From positions 2,046,001-2,110,000 of the forward strand of contig NZ_LT799838.1 in assembly GCF_900168255.1 (NCBI RefSeq): a stretch of DNA of 64,000 nt. The letters run 5' to 3'. Made by a program: the position numbers and the translations under genes. The first letter of the stretch is position 1; each line of letters begins with the position of its first letter. The notes beneath the pieces were generated by a model that searched no databases, was not told where the DNA came from, and worked only from the letters and a program-made list of their open reading frames with translations. Origin of the DNA: Psychrobacter sp. DAB_AL43B. Its GTDB lineage: Bacteria; Pseudomonadota; Gammaproteobacteria; Pseudomonadales; Moraxellaceae. Of the stretch, positions 37,375 to 46,221 are shown one piece after another.

Positions 37375-38052
37375 TTATGATAAACGGTTCCATGCATCAC
37401 GTGACGCTCTACGCGCATCATTCCATTCCATACGTGACTCACCTTTTACTTCATGCCATGAGCGTTCTAGATCAGACTCATGATCTTCAAAGCGTGCATC
37501 AGCAGGATAACGGGCGCGATTGGCATAGCCTACCGCATAGGCTGGGTGTAAATCACGGTCAAAATCATGACCTTCTTTATAATAATCAGCATTAGCATAC
37601 TCTGCACGCCAATAAGCTTCTTCACGGGTTGGGTCAATCGCTTCTGCTGCTGCATGACCTGCACCGCCACCAACGATAGCGCCGATAGCACCACCAATCA
37701 AGGTACCTAGTGGACCTGCCATTGTACCAATAGCTGCACCCGCTGCGGCACCGCCTAAACCACCAATACCAGTACCTATTGGATGTGAACCTGGCTCACC
37801 TGTAATGATGTCAGCATTCAAATCTTTTTTTGCTTCTTTCGACATATGTTTTACTGCACTGCGGTCGATACCGTCATGATCTTCTATAATATTGTCATCT
37901 TCATGTCTAATGACTCTGTTATCTATCGTATGATCACTACCGGTTAATCTACGTTCGTTATCGTCAATGATTCGCTCTCTGTCACCTACTTCAAGATAGT
38001 CTTCGTCAACTACACGGTTATTAGGATCTGTAATACGGCCATCGTTATTCAT
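37375..38052 (-). CDS. Glycine-zipper protein, unknown function
   Basis: 225 residues, very hydrophilic and rich in D, E, R and N except for residues 95-140, where a glycine-zipper segment (GIGGLGGAAAGAAIGTMAG and GGAIGAIVGGGAGHAAAEA) could insert in or associate with a membrane. The C-terminal half has repeating YWRAEYANADYY / YAVGYANRARY / EVKGESRMEWNDARRA blocks seen in stress-associated proteins of this kind. No signal peptide. AAGGATAATATT before the ATG is the same strong site as in front of the thiolase. Function unknown; possibly a desiccation- or stress-linked protein, which is inference only. Confidence 0.7.
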   Translation of the reverse strand: MNNDGRITDPNNRVVDEDYLEVGDRERIIDDNERRLTGSDHTIDNRVIRHEDDNIIEDHDGIDRSAVKHMSKEAKKDLNADIITGEPGSHPIGTGIGGLGGAAAGAAIGTMAGPLGTLIGGAIGAIVGGGAGHAAAEAIDPTREEAYWRAEYANADYYKEGHDFDRDLHPAYAVGYANRARYPADARFEDHESDLERSWHEVKGESRMEWNDARRASRDAWNRLS

Positions 38053-38332
38053 AATATTATCCTTAAATGATTTATTATCTATTAGATTTATTTAGTGCTA
38101 AAAGATTAGCGGTCTTTTTTATTTAACTTGCTAAGTTATCTAACTTTTACTTAATTCATCTAAAGTATATGGATTCATAGGTAAGGACAGATAGACAGAT
38201 TATGTAAACTATGTCCAAATTACGATGGTCTTGCGTTACAGCCTGTATCTTTCTAAGCGTCTTGTAGGTCAGTCTAGCGTTTTAAGTAATTTTTAACTGA
38301 GTTATTACATTGGTTAAACGCATTCCAATCAC

Positions 38333-39934
38333 TTACATGACTCTCAATGCTCTATCGACTGCTTGTTGCCATTTATTAAGATGCTGCTCACGGACATCCA
38401 TGGACATGGTAGGTTCGAAAATTCGATCGACTTGCCATGAGGCTGTCATCGTTGCTTCATCGTATAAACCCGTTTTTAAGCCCGCTAGTAACGCTGCCCC
38501 TTTGGCAGTGATTTCTGTATCTTTAGGGCGCAATACAGGCACATCAAGTAAGTCTGCCTGAAACTGCATTAGCAAATCGTTATTGGCAGCACCGCCATCA
38601 ACTCTTAGCTCAGTGAGTGGATGAGGGCTGTCTTTTTGCATCGCAATAAGCACATCATAAGTCTGATAGGCAACAGCCTCTAGTGCAGCACGGGCAATAT
38701 GAGCTTTAGTCGTACCGCGACTCATACCGGTGATACTAGCGCTGATATCCGAGCGCCAATAAGGTGCACCAAGTCCTGTAAATGCCGGCAGTAATACAAC
38801 ATCCTCACTGCTATCAACTTGCCGTGCTAAGTCCTCGACCTCACTGCTTTGTTTAATCATCCCCAAATTATCACGCAACCACTGAACGATTGCACCTGCC
38901 ATAAAAACACTACCTTCTAAAGCGTAAGTGACCTCTCTTTTGGGTGGCTGCAACATACGTCTGCCTGATTGCACAATTTTCTCAAACGATAGATTTTCTG
39001 GACGAGTCGGCACAGACTTTCGTTGCCAAGCGATAGTCGTTAATAGTTTATGCTCGCTAAGCTTAGGCTTTTGACCGATATTCATCAGCATAAAGCAACC
39101 GGTACCATAAGTATTCTTTGCCATACCAGCATCGAGGCAGCCTTGCCCAAAAAGTGCCGCTTGCTGATCACCCAATACCGCATGAATGGGGATTTGTTTG
39201 GCAAACAGACCTTTTTTGGTTTTACCAAAATCACCGTCAGATGGTAAAACTTTAGGTAATATATTCATCGGTATCGCAAAAAGGGCACATAACTCCTCGG
39301 ACCACGCCAGCTTATGAATGTCATATAACAAGGTGCGAGACGCATTGGTCACGTCAATAACATGCTCACCGCCTGTTAGCTTATATATCAGCCAACTGTC
39401 TATGGTGCCGACGGCTATTTCACCCTTATTGGCGCGCACTCTCAATTTAGGATTATTTTCTAGCAACCAAGCGATTTTACTGGCACTAAAATAGGGATCT
39501 AAACGTAAGCCTGTGATACGCTGTACTTCGCTTGCCATGTCATCCTGACCAGTCTCACCGCCATGAGTCATAGCAGTCGCGCTTTCAGCGGCAAGCGTTT
39601 TACAATAATGTGCGGTGCGTCTGTCTTGCCAAATGATAGCAGGCGCTAAAGGCTTACCCGTTTGCTTATCCCAAATAACAATAGACTCACGCTGATTGGT
39701 AATCGCAATACTGCTGACATCAGTGGCAAGTAGTCCCGCCTGATTGATCACATCATGCGCACAACTAATTTGGGTTTGCCAAATTTGTTGCGCATCTTGT
39801 TCGACAAAACCTGCTTTTGGGGTTTTTAAAGTCGTTGGCTGTTGTGCCATTTTAATCGGACGTGCATGATCATCGTACAATATCGCTCGACTCGATGTTG
39901 TTCCTTGATCTAAAGCCAAAATATATCCTGCCAT
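38333..39934 (-). CDS. glpK: Glycerol kinase
   Basis: 533 residues. Phosphorylates glycerol to glycerol-3-phosphate. N-terminal ILALDQGTTSSRAILYD, AITNQRESIVIWD, NTYGTGCFMLMN and RVDGGAANNDLLMQFQADLL are diagnostic. It is about 30 residues longer than E. coli GlpK, through a hydrophilic insertion near residue 105 (TAMTHGGETGQDDM) and one near 305 (RKSVPTRPENLS). GTG at 39937 is an alternative; ATG at 39934 is chosen. No glpF, glpD or glpR is adjacent, so it is a solitary gene here. Confidence 0.95.
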   Translation of the reverse strand: MAGYILALDQGTTSSRAILYDDHARPIKMAQQPTTLKTPKAGFVEQDAQQIWQTQISCAHDVINQAGLLATDVSSIAITNQRESIVIWDKQTGKPLAPAIIWQDRRTAHYCKTLAAESATAMTHGGETGQDDMASEVQRITGLRLDPYFSASKIAWLLENNPKLRVRANKGEIAVGTIDSWLIYKLTGGEHVIDVTNASRTLLYDIHKLAWSEELCALFAIPMNILPKVLPSDGDFGKTKKGLFAKQIPIHAVLGDQQAALFGQGCLDAGMAKNTYGTGCFMLMNIGQKPKLSEHKLLTTIAWQRKSVPTRPENLSFEKIVQSGRRMLQPPKREVTYALEGSVFMAGAIVQWLRDNLGMIKQSSEVEDLARQVDSSEDVVLLPAFTGLGAPYWRSDISASITGMSRGTTKAHIARAALEAVAYQTYDVLIAMQKDSPHPLTELRVDGGAANNDLLMQFQADLLDVPVLRPKDTEITAKGAALLAGLKTGLYDEATMTASWQVDRIFEPTMSMDVREQHLNKWQQAVDRALRVM

Positions 39935-40397
39935 CACTCACATCCCGTCTTATTTTATTTATTTCTAATAGTCATTATAAATTTATAAAAGCATAAATGC
40001 AGTATAGACAATATCATTGATTTTATATCGACTACTTATAAAGCGTGCAAAATCAAAGAAGAACATATTATAAATAGTGGTATGATTTGATATAAATAAA
40101 ATCTCTACCATAAAATCCATGTTGATACAACGCAAAATAAGAAAATACTGAGCATTGACCCGTCACCATTGTGCCACTACAGTGTACGCTTTGTTATCAA
40201 TAACAAAGTCTTAGTATCTGTGAATAAATTATAGTATTACCTTTGCCTTATCAGTGGTGAAATATAATAAACAATAATCGATATTACCGGCTTGATGCCA
40301 ACGATGGGTATTTTGCATACTGAGCGTGGTTGATAGCGTCGATGTATTGGGCGTGATTCTAATGACTTTGTACTCTAATTAACGGCTTATGTGACTT
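39935..40397. promoter_or_regulatory. Divergent region glpK / exporter operon with inverted repeat
   Basis: 463 AT-rich bases between two divergent starts. It contains an 8-bp inverted repeat CTTTGTTA (40189-40196) / TAACAAAG (40201-40208) with a 4-base spacer, about 190 bases before the tolC-like ATG and a candidate operator. Nothing else clear. Confidence 0.45.
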
Positions 40398-42083
40398 ATG
40401 AAATTTGCTTTATCGACTCTATCTACTACTGTGATGACGATTACGCTCATAGGTATAGCTGCGTCTACCGCCGCCAGCGCTAATGAGAATACGATTGGGG
40501 CACAAAAAATCGGCTTACAGAATGAAGTGACAACCGTCGCTGTGACACAAATTATTGATGCTGACACTCCAATCAATACTCAAAACGTAGATAAGTTAGG
40601 GCGTGTTGAAACAGTCACTACAAATACTGAAATTGATAAAACTGAGCATCGCAAGAGTCTGACCACTCTTATCGATCCTATCACTCATAAGAGTGTTGAT
40701 AATAGCTATCCTTTAGCAGTCTCTAGCCTCTTAAGCCTTGAGCAAGCACAAAATATCTTATTGCAAGTGTCACCAAAAATCGCTGCTAACCAAGCGGCGA
40801 TTGCCGCCAGTGAATATCAAACTGACGCTCTCAAAACCATAGATCATCCGCTGGTATTTGCTAGAGTTTCTGCCAATGCTTACAATTTGGACGCAGATAT
40901 TGATTTATCGACACTCAAAAACGGTATTGTCAACGATATTAATAGTAATGTGGATAATATCATCCCCCCTATTCCAGATTTGCCAAATTTTGGTGAATTG
41001 GTTGGTGAGCGTATCCCAGACAACTACGAGTTAAAGCGTTCGGGCTCAACCACAGGCGCAGGAATTGGCGTGGTATGGCCTATTTATACCGCTGGACGTA
41101 CTACGGCGTTAACAGGCGTATCTAACGCCCGTACCCAAGAAGCCGTCGCAGACAGCATCTTGGATACAAACGAGCTTTATAATACCTTGATTGAGCGTTA
41201 TTTTAAGGCGCAACTGGCCATCATTGCCGCCTACTTACGCGATGATGCTTATGATACCTTGCAACAGACTGATCATATGGCGCAGCGGCTTTTTGAAGAA
41301 GGTTTCATCTCACGCGTTGATCGCTTAGAAGCACAATCTGCGCTTGCCGACGCCAAAAGCGAATCCGTCAATGCCAATAATGATGCACGGCTAGCAATGA
41401 TGGCTTTACAACGCTTATTGCGTACTGAATATCGCATCAAACCCTCGACGCCGCTATTTGTTTCTAGCCGTCCTCTACCAGATGTAACCTACTTTCAAGA
41501 TTTGGCACTCACCAATCATCCAGGTTTACAAAAAGTCGCGTCTAAGCGTGCGCAGGCCCAGCAGCTACATGCGCTGTCAGATACCGGTTATAAGCCTACC
41601 GTCATGCTATACGGTTACGGGCAAGTGGAAAAAGATCCCAGCTGGGTAGCGGGTATATCTGCAAGCTGGAAGCTATGGGGCGGGCTCGATAAAACCGCAT
41701 CATTGGCATCAAGTAATGCCAAAATACGCCAAGCCGATTTGTCTGAGATTGAAGTCAGTGACAATCTATTATTACTGGTCGAAAAAAACTGGCACGATGT
41801 TAATAATGCCCAATCACGTTATCAGGCATTACAAAGTAACGTTGAGCTGGCAGCAGAAGTGCTGCGTTTGCGGCAGTTAGGGCTGCAAGAAGGACTAAAT
41901 ACCCCGATTGAGGTAATCCAAGCACAAACACAGTCTCTTAAAGCGCGTACCGAACAAGCGCAAGCGGCGAATACCTATGTACAGTCACTCGCAGCGCTTA
42001 TGCAAAGCTGCGGTACGCCCCTCGCCTTTAACGCTTATCTTAATGCCGCCGATATTCGGCTACCAACATTGTATGAGAAATAG
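40398..42083 (+). CDS. TolC-family outer membrane efflux protein
   Basis: 561 residues. Signal peptide of about 30 residues (ends AASTAASA). An extra 75-residue N-terminal hydrophilic stretch precedes the first outer-membrane-efflux repeat (LSLEQAQNILLQVSPKIAANQAAIAAS); the second repeat lies around LTNHPGLQKVASKRAQAQQ. GVGVVWPIYTAGR-type and GYGQVEKDPSWVAGISASWKLWGG strands are seen in such factors. It forms the outer-membrane duct of a tripartite exporter; the next three genes give the rest. Weak ribosome-binding site. Confidence 0.88.
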   Translation: MKFALSTLSTTVMTITLIGIAASTAASANENTIGAQKIGLQNEVTTVAVTQIIDADTPINTQNVDKLGRVETVTTNTEIDKTEHRKSLTTLIDPITHKSVDNSYPLAVSSLLSLEQAQNILLQVSPKIAANQAAIAASEYQTDALKTIDHPLVFARVSANAYNLDADIDLSTLKNGIVNDINSNVDNIIPPIPDLPNFGELVGERIPDNYELKRSGSTTGAGIGVVWPIYTAGRTTALTGVSNARTQEAVADSILDTNELYNTLIERYFKAQLAIIAAYLRDDAYDTLQQTDHMAQRLFEEGFISRVDRLEAQSALADAKSESVNANNDARLAMMALQRLLRTEYRIKPSTPLFVSSRPLPDVTYFQDLALTNHPGLQKVASKRAQAQQLHALSDTGYKPTVMLYGYGQVEKDPSWVAGISASWKLWGGLDKTASLASSNAKIRQADLSEIEVSDNLLLLVEKNWHDVNNAQSRYQALQSNVELAAEVLRLRQLGLQEGLNTPIEVIQAQTQSLKARTEQAQAANTYVQSLAALMQSCGTPLAFNAYLNAADIRLPTLYEK

Positions 42084-42205
42084 CATCTCTAATAGAGCGT
42101 CTCAAACCAGTATGACGCTCTATCAGACAACACCTTTAAAATATTAAACAACAAACGATTTATTCTGCTTATTACCGACTTTATTGCCTTAGGAATCTCA
42201 CTGTC

Positions 42206-43414
42206 ATGACTGAATCTACAAACGAATCAGACGACTCACGCAAACTAAATGACTCAGACCCATCAACCGAATCAAGCAATACTGATAATGAGCAGGTGCC
42301 CATTGAGCCTGTGGTTGATACGACTGATATTGGACAAGAGCAAACAGTCCCGAGTTATAAGCGCGATTCAGCAAAAACCGATAAGTCTGCGATGATAAAA
42401 AAAGCAATTTTGGCGCTACTTGTGCTGATTATATTAGGCGCAATTGCTTATGGTTTGTACAAAAGCAATCAGCACAATGAGCCTGAGATTATTACCTTGC
42501 AAGGGCAGATGCAAATGCAGCAAACGTCCATCGCGGCAAAAGTGCCCGGACGTATTGCAAAAATTATGGTCACAGAAGGTGATGCTGTTACGGTCGGTCA
42601 GCAGCTGATTGAGATGGACTCTCCTGAGATTAATGCGAAGATCAATCAAGCGCGTGCCGGTAAGCAAATGGCACAGAGTCAATTAGATAAAGCAGAAAAT
42701 GGTGCCCGCCCGCAAGAGATCGCTCAAGCAAAAGCGGCGTGGCAAGCCAACAAAGCGGCATCTGATTTGGCCGAAAACACTTATCAGCGTGTCAATCGCC
42801 TTTATGAAGAAGGACTGATGGCACGGCAAAAACGCGATGAGGCTTATGCGCAATATTTGGCCACCCAAGATCAAACTGAAGCCGCACGTTTGCAGTATGA
42901 GTTAGCAATGGAAGGCGCTCGCAGTGAGGATAAATCAGCGGCAACAGCACAAGTCGCGCAAGTCGATGCCCAATTAGAAGAAGCTTTGGTGGCAAAAGAA
43001 GAAGCTAACTTAAAAAGCCCTATTGCTGGCGTTGTGGATACTGTCATTGTCAATGCAGGCGAAGTGATTGGCCAAGGGGTTCCTTTACTTACCTTGGTCA
43101 ATACCAATGAGCAATGGGTGGTATTAAATGTCACTGAAACGTATTTGAACCAGTTTGCGATTGGTCAGCGCTTTACTGGTACTATTCCCGCTTTATCATC
43201 GCCTGAGAAACCTTATACCAAACAGTTTACTGTTTATGCCACCTCTACGTTATCTGACTTCGCAACTTGGCGCCCGACCAATAACGACGATGGTTTTGAT
43301 GTCCGTACCTTTGAAGTCAAAGCGCGACCGACAGCGCCAGATAGGCGGATTCGCTCGGGCATGAGCGTTGTTGTGCGCATCAATCCCGCCCTTGTTAATC
43401 AGACTCAAGAGTAA
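42206..43414 (+). CDS. HlyD-family membrane fusion protein
   Basis: 402 residues. An acidic cytoplasmic N-terminus of about 60 residues (Ser/Asp/Thr/Pro-rich) is followed by one membrane helix (about 65-87). The biotinyl-lipoyl half-motifs (AAKVPGRIAKIMVTEGDAV at about 110-128 and NLKSPIAGVVDTVIVNAGEV near 270-288) flank a coiled-coil hairpin, then a beta-barrel domain. Works in the periplasm between the inner-membrane pump and TolC. Its gene ends 3 bases before the first permease gene, so they are co-translated neighbours. It resembles YbhG-type fusion proteins. Confidence 0.88.
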   Translation: MTESTNESDDSRKLNDSDPSTESSNTDNEQVPIEPVVDTTDIGQEQTVPSYKRDSAKTDKSAMIKKAILALLVLIILGAIAYGLYKSNQHNEPEIITLQGQMQMQQTSIAAKVPGRIAKIMVTEGDAVTVGQQLIEMDSPEINAKINQARAGKQMAQSQLDKAENGARPQEIAQAKAAWQANKAASDLAENTYQRVNRLYEEGLMARQKRDEAYAQYLATQDQTEAARLQYELAMEGARSEDKSAATAQVAQVDAQLEEALVAKEEANLKSPIAGVVDTVIVNAGEVIGQGVPLLTLVNTNEQWVVLNVTETYLNQFAIGQRFTGTIPALSSPEKPYTKQFTVYATSTLSDFATWRPTNNDDGFDVRTFEVKARPTAPDRRIRSGMSVVVRINPALVNQTQE

Positions 43415-43417
43415 GCC

Positions 43418-44713
43418 ATGCGCCTAACCAAGCTAAGTAGGCTAGGTAATGCTTTTTTACGCAGTGCTGCCTACGAGCGCCGTTTTTTAGCCAAAAATCC
43501 TTGGGATTTTAGTATGGTGGTGTGGATACCATTGGCTACTGTGTTATTGATTTGGTGGATTTTCTCTCAAATACAAATCACAGATTTACCCATTGGCGTG
43601 ATTGACAATGATCGAGGGCCTGTAGCCAATACTGCCGTACGTTATTTGGAAGCCAATCCCAATTTGACGGTAAAGCAGCTTTATCATTCGCCTACTGCTG
43701 CAGAAGCAGCCATCTTGCAACGTGATATTTATGCCGTGGTTATTATCCCTGAGGATTTCTCCCGCAATATCTCATCAAGCAAACCCGCTCCCATCATCTT
43801 GCAAGTAAATGCTCAATACGGTACCCACTCTGGCATCATTCAAACCAGTATACAGTCCGTAATTGGTACATTATCGGCAGGCGTTGAGATACAGCGTTTA
43901 GTGAAACAAGGCGTGTCACCACCACAAGCGGCGATTGCTTACTCACCTATTAGTATTCAACGTATCAGCTTGTTTAATGCTGTTACCGATTATCAACAAT
44001 TTTTGGCTTCAACGGTCATTCCTGCACTGTTGCATATTTTAGCAATGGTTGTCGGTGCAACAACCATCGGCCGTGAGCTGCGTGATAAGCGCATAGGACG
44101 TTGGTATCGCTTTATTGATGGCAGTCGCTCTGACTTGACATTACCGTCTAATAATATTGAAGCTAATACATCAGATAACGTGGCAAGCAGTCAATTACCA
44201 GCACCAAAAAATGTGAGTGTTTTAGTATTAATATTTGGCTTATTGGGCAAGTATTTTTGGCCAATATTGGCTTATAGCATATGGTCAATACTGGCAATAT
44301 GGCTTGCAGCGCCGCAGCAATCCATCGCCATCAGCTCTATCATTGCCACTTATCTCGGTCTGGTGCTATTGATGATGCTATCATTTTGGCTGGGGGCAAT
44401 ATTCACCCTGGGTTCATACTCATTACGTATGGGCTTGTCAGCCACTGGTTTTATTTCAGCGCCTTCCTATGCATTTGCGGGCGTTACCTTCCCTTATATC
44501 GCCATCAGTGACAGCGCCCAACATTGGTCAGATGCCCTACCACTCACCCACTATCTTAAGCTACACATTGCCCAATTACAGATGCAAGCGCCGGTTGCTG
44601 TGTCATTGCCAATTGTCTATGGGCTCACTCTAGCGACGCTTATCGCTATGTTTTTAACCGCTTTGTTGAGTAAACGCGCACTGGCGCATCCTGAACGTTG
44701 GGGAGCACGCTAA
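43418..44713 (+). CDS. ABC-2-type transporter permease (first)
   Basis: 431 residues. One N-terminal membrane helix (VVWIPLATVLLIWWIF), a large periplasmic domain (about 70-195), then about five helices at the C-terminus: ABC-2 permease fold, resembling YhhJ/YbhS/YbhR. A Ser/Asn-rich cytoplasmic insert near residues 240-265 interrupts the helices. The Asp-containing LPIGVIDNDRGPVANTAV block is typical. It would act as a homo- or heterodimer with the next gene product. The next start overlaps its stop (TAATG). No ATP-binding protein is encoded here. Confidence 0.85.
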   Translation: MRLTKLSRLGNAFLRSAAYERRFLAKNPWDFSMVVWIPLATVLLIWWIFSQIQITDLPIGVIDNDRGPVANTAVRYLEANPNLTVKQLYHSPTAAEAAILQRDIYAVVIIPEDFSRNISSSKPAPIILQVNAQYGTHSGIIQTSIQSVIGTLSAGVEIQRLVKQGVSPPQAAIAYSPISIQRISLFNAVTDYQQFLASTVIPALLHILAMVVGATTIGRELRDKRIGRWYRFIDGSRSDLTLPSNNIEANTSDNVASSQLPAPKNVSVLVLIFGLLGKYFWPILAYSIWSILAIWLAAPQQSIAISSIIATYLGLVLLMMLSFWLGAIFTLGSYSLRMGLSATGFISAPSYAFAGVTFPYIAISDSAQHWSDALPLTHYLKLHIAQLQMQAPVAVSLPIVYGLTLATLIAMFLTALLSKRALAHPERWGAR

Positions 44714-45909
44714 TGTCATTATCACCAAAAAATAATTTATCTACCACAACGTCAAATTCAACAGAGAATTCATCATCAACAAGCTTCTTTGGCAGCTTTT
44801 TACAGACCATCAAAGACGTCTTCTCTGATAAAGGCGTGCTGTTATTATTGATGATTGCGCCTATTATTTATGGCTTCTTTTATCCTTGGCCGTATTCAAC
44901 GGAAATCGTTAACCATGTACCTGTTGGTATTATTGATAAGGACAGTAGTAATTTATCACAAACCATCGTCCGCTATGCAAGTGCCAGCCCGCTGCTAGAT
45001 ACAAAACGCTTTTTAAATGAGCAAGAAGCCATCGATGCCATGTGGACAGATGAAATCGCGGGTTATATGGTTATCCCAAGCGGACTTGAACAGCAAGTGT
45101 TATCAGGAAAAGCGGCTAGTGTCAGCGTTCTGGGTAACGGCGGCTATTTTCTGTTAAATAAAAACGTACAAATGGGGTTTTTACAAGCGGTCAGCACCGT
45201 ATCAGCAGGAATTGAAGTTAAAAAAGGCGTAGCACAAGGGGCTTATTTATCCACAGCTGCTGCCAACACCCAAGCAGTGCCATTAAAGATTATCCCTTTG
45301 TACAATCAAACAGAAGGTTATGGCGCTTACGTCGTGCCTGCAGTATCCATTCTTATTTTGCAACAAACGCTTTTGATGTCAACGGCGATGCTGGTTGGAA
45401 CTTGGTATGAGCGACGTCGCCATAAAACCAGTATTCGCGGCTGGCTTGGTCGTATTGCGGCGATGAGCATGTTCAGCTTCGTTATTGGCTGCTTTTATTA
45501 TGGCTGGGCATTCGAGCTCCACCATTATCCGCGCGGGCAAAATATGCTTGGCAGTCTATTATTCCTACTGTTGTTTTGCCCAACTGTGGCAACGCTTGGT
45601 TGCGTAGTGGGCCTTTGGTTTCGCCAGCGTGAGCGCAGTATGCAAATCTTAATTTTCAGCTCGCTGCCGATGTTTTTCGTCAGCGGTTACCCGTGGCCAG
45701 CAAACCAACTGCCAGAATTCTTACAAATCATTCGCTGGTTATTACCAACCACACCCGGTATCAACACCTCTGTTCAGCTTAATCAAATGGGTGCTAGTGT
45801 CGCGCAAGTGGCGACAGGTTTTTATGCGTTGGCAGGTCTGTGGTTGTTTTACTTTTTGCTTCTACTATTTATCCGTTGGTTTACGTCAGAGCGTAAAAGC
45901 GCTTATTAA
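44713..45909 (+). CDS. ABC-2-type transporter permease (second)
   Basis: 398 residues. Same architecture as its neighbour: one N-terminal helix, a periplasmic domain with VPVGIIDKDSSNLSQTIVRY (parallel to VIDNDRGP in the first), then about five helices. A start at 44698 would add five residues, but the ATG at 44713 overlaps the previous TAA as TAATG and is the likely translationally coupled start. The two permeases are paralogues and probably form a heterodimer. Substrate unknown; could be lipids, drugs or peptides. Confidence 0.85.
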   Translation: MSLSPKNNLSTTTSNSTENSSSTSFFGSFLQTIKDVFSDKGVLLLLMIAPIIYGFFYPWPYSTEIVNHVPVGIIDKDSSNLSQTIVRYASASPLLDTKRFLNEQEAIDAMWTDEIAGYMVIPSGLEQQVLSGKAASVSVLGNGGYFLLNKNVQMGFLQAVSTVSAGIEVKKGVAQGAYLSTAAANTQAVPLKIIPLYNQTEGYGAYVVPAVSILILQQTLLMSTAMLVGTWYERRRHKTSIRGWLGRIAAMSMFSFVIGCFYYGWAFELHHYPRGQNMLGSLLFLLLFCPTVATLGCVVGLWFRQRERSMQILIFSSLPMFFVSGYPWPANQLPEFLQIIRWLLPTTPGINTSVQLNQMGASVAQVATGFYALAGLWLFYFLLLLFIRWFTSERKSAY

Positions 45910-45972
45910 CGTAGAAACCTAAAAACTACATTAATATGACTTTAAAGTATTTTGAGGAGTCTAAGAAATAAG

Positions 45973-46089
45973 ATGAAAATGAAAATGAAAAAAGAATTTT
46001 TAATCGGATTTTGTATGATGTTAGTTATCGTCCTTTCTTTTTTAGCTTATGATGCGTATAAAGGCTTTCAAGTAGGAATGGGTGTATAA
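45973..46089 (+). CDS. 38-residue membrane peptide, unknown
   Basis: Short reading frame that begins MKMKMKKEF, followed by one hydrophobic helix (LIGFCMMLVIVLSFLAY) and a short polar tail ending GFQVGMGV. A GAGGAG site lies 13 bases before the ATG, slightly far. It sits 63 bases after the second permease stop, on the same strand, and before a terminator. The positive start followed by a helix is typical of small membrane proteins that associate with transporters. Not named; could be a chance frame, so confidence is moderate. Confidence 0.5.
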   Translation: MKMKMKKEFLIGFCMMLVIVLSFLAYDAYKGFQVGMGV

Positions 46090-46160
46090 AAATAGTTTTG
46101 AAGACTTCATTTCATGCACTATTAAGATAAAATCTGAAAGTTCAAATATATATAACCAAT

Positions 46161-46194
46161 AAAAAAGCGCCTGCTAAATTGCAGACGCTTTTTT
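46161..46194 (+). terminator. Bidirectional terminator after the exporter operon
   Basis: 14-bp stem with one mismatch (AAAAAAGCGCCTGC with GCAGACGCTTTTTT, loop TAAATT), flanked by A6 and T6, shared with the convergent sthA. Confidence 0.9.
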
Positions 46195-46221
46195 ATTAAT
46201 CAACTTTAAGCTTTTTGACTT

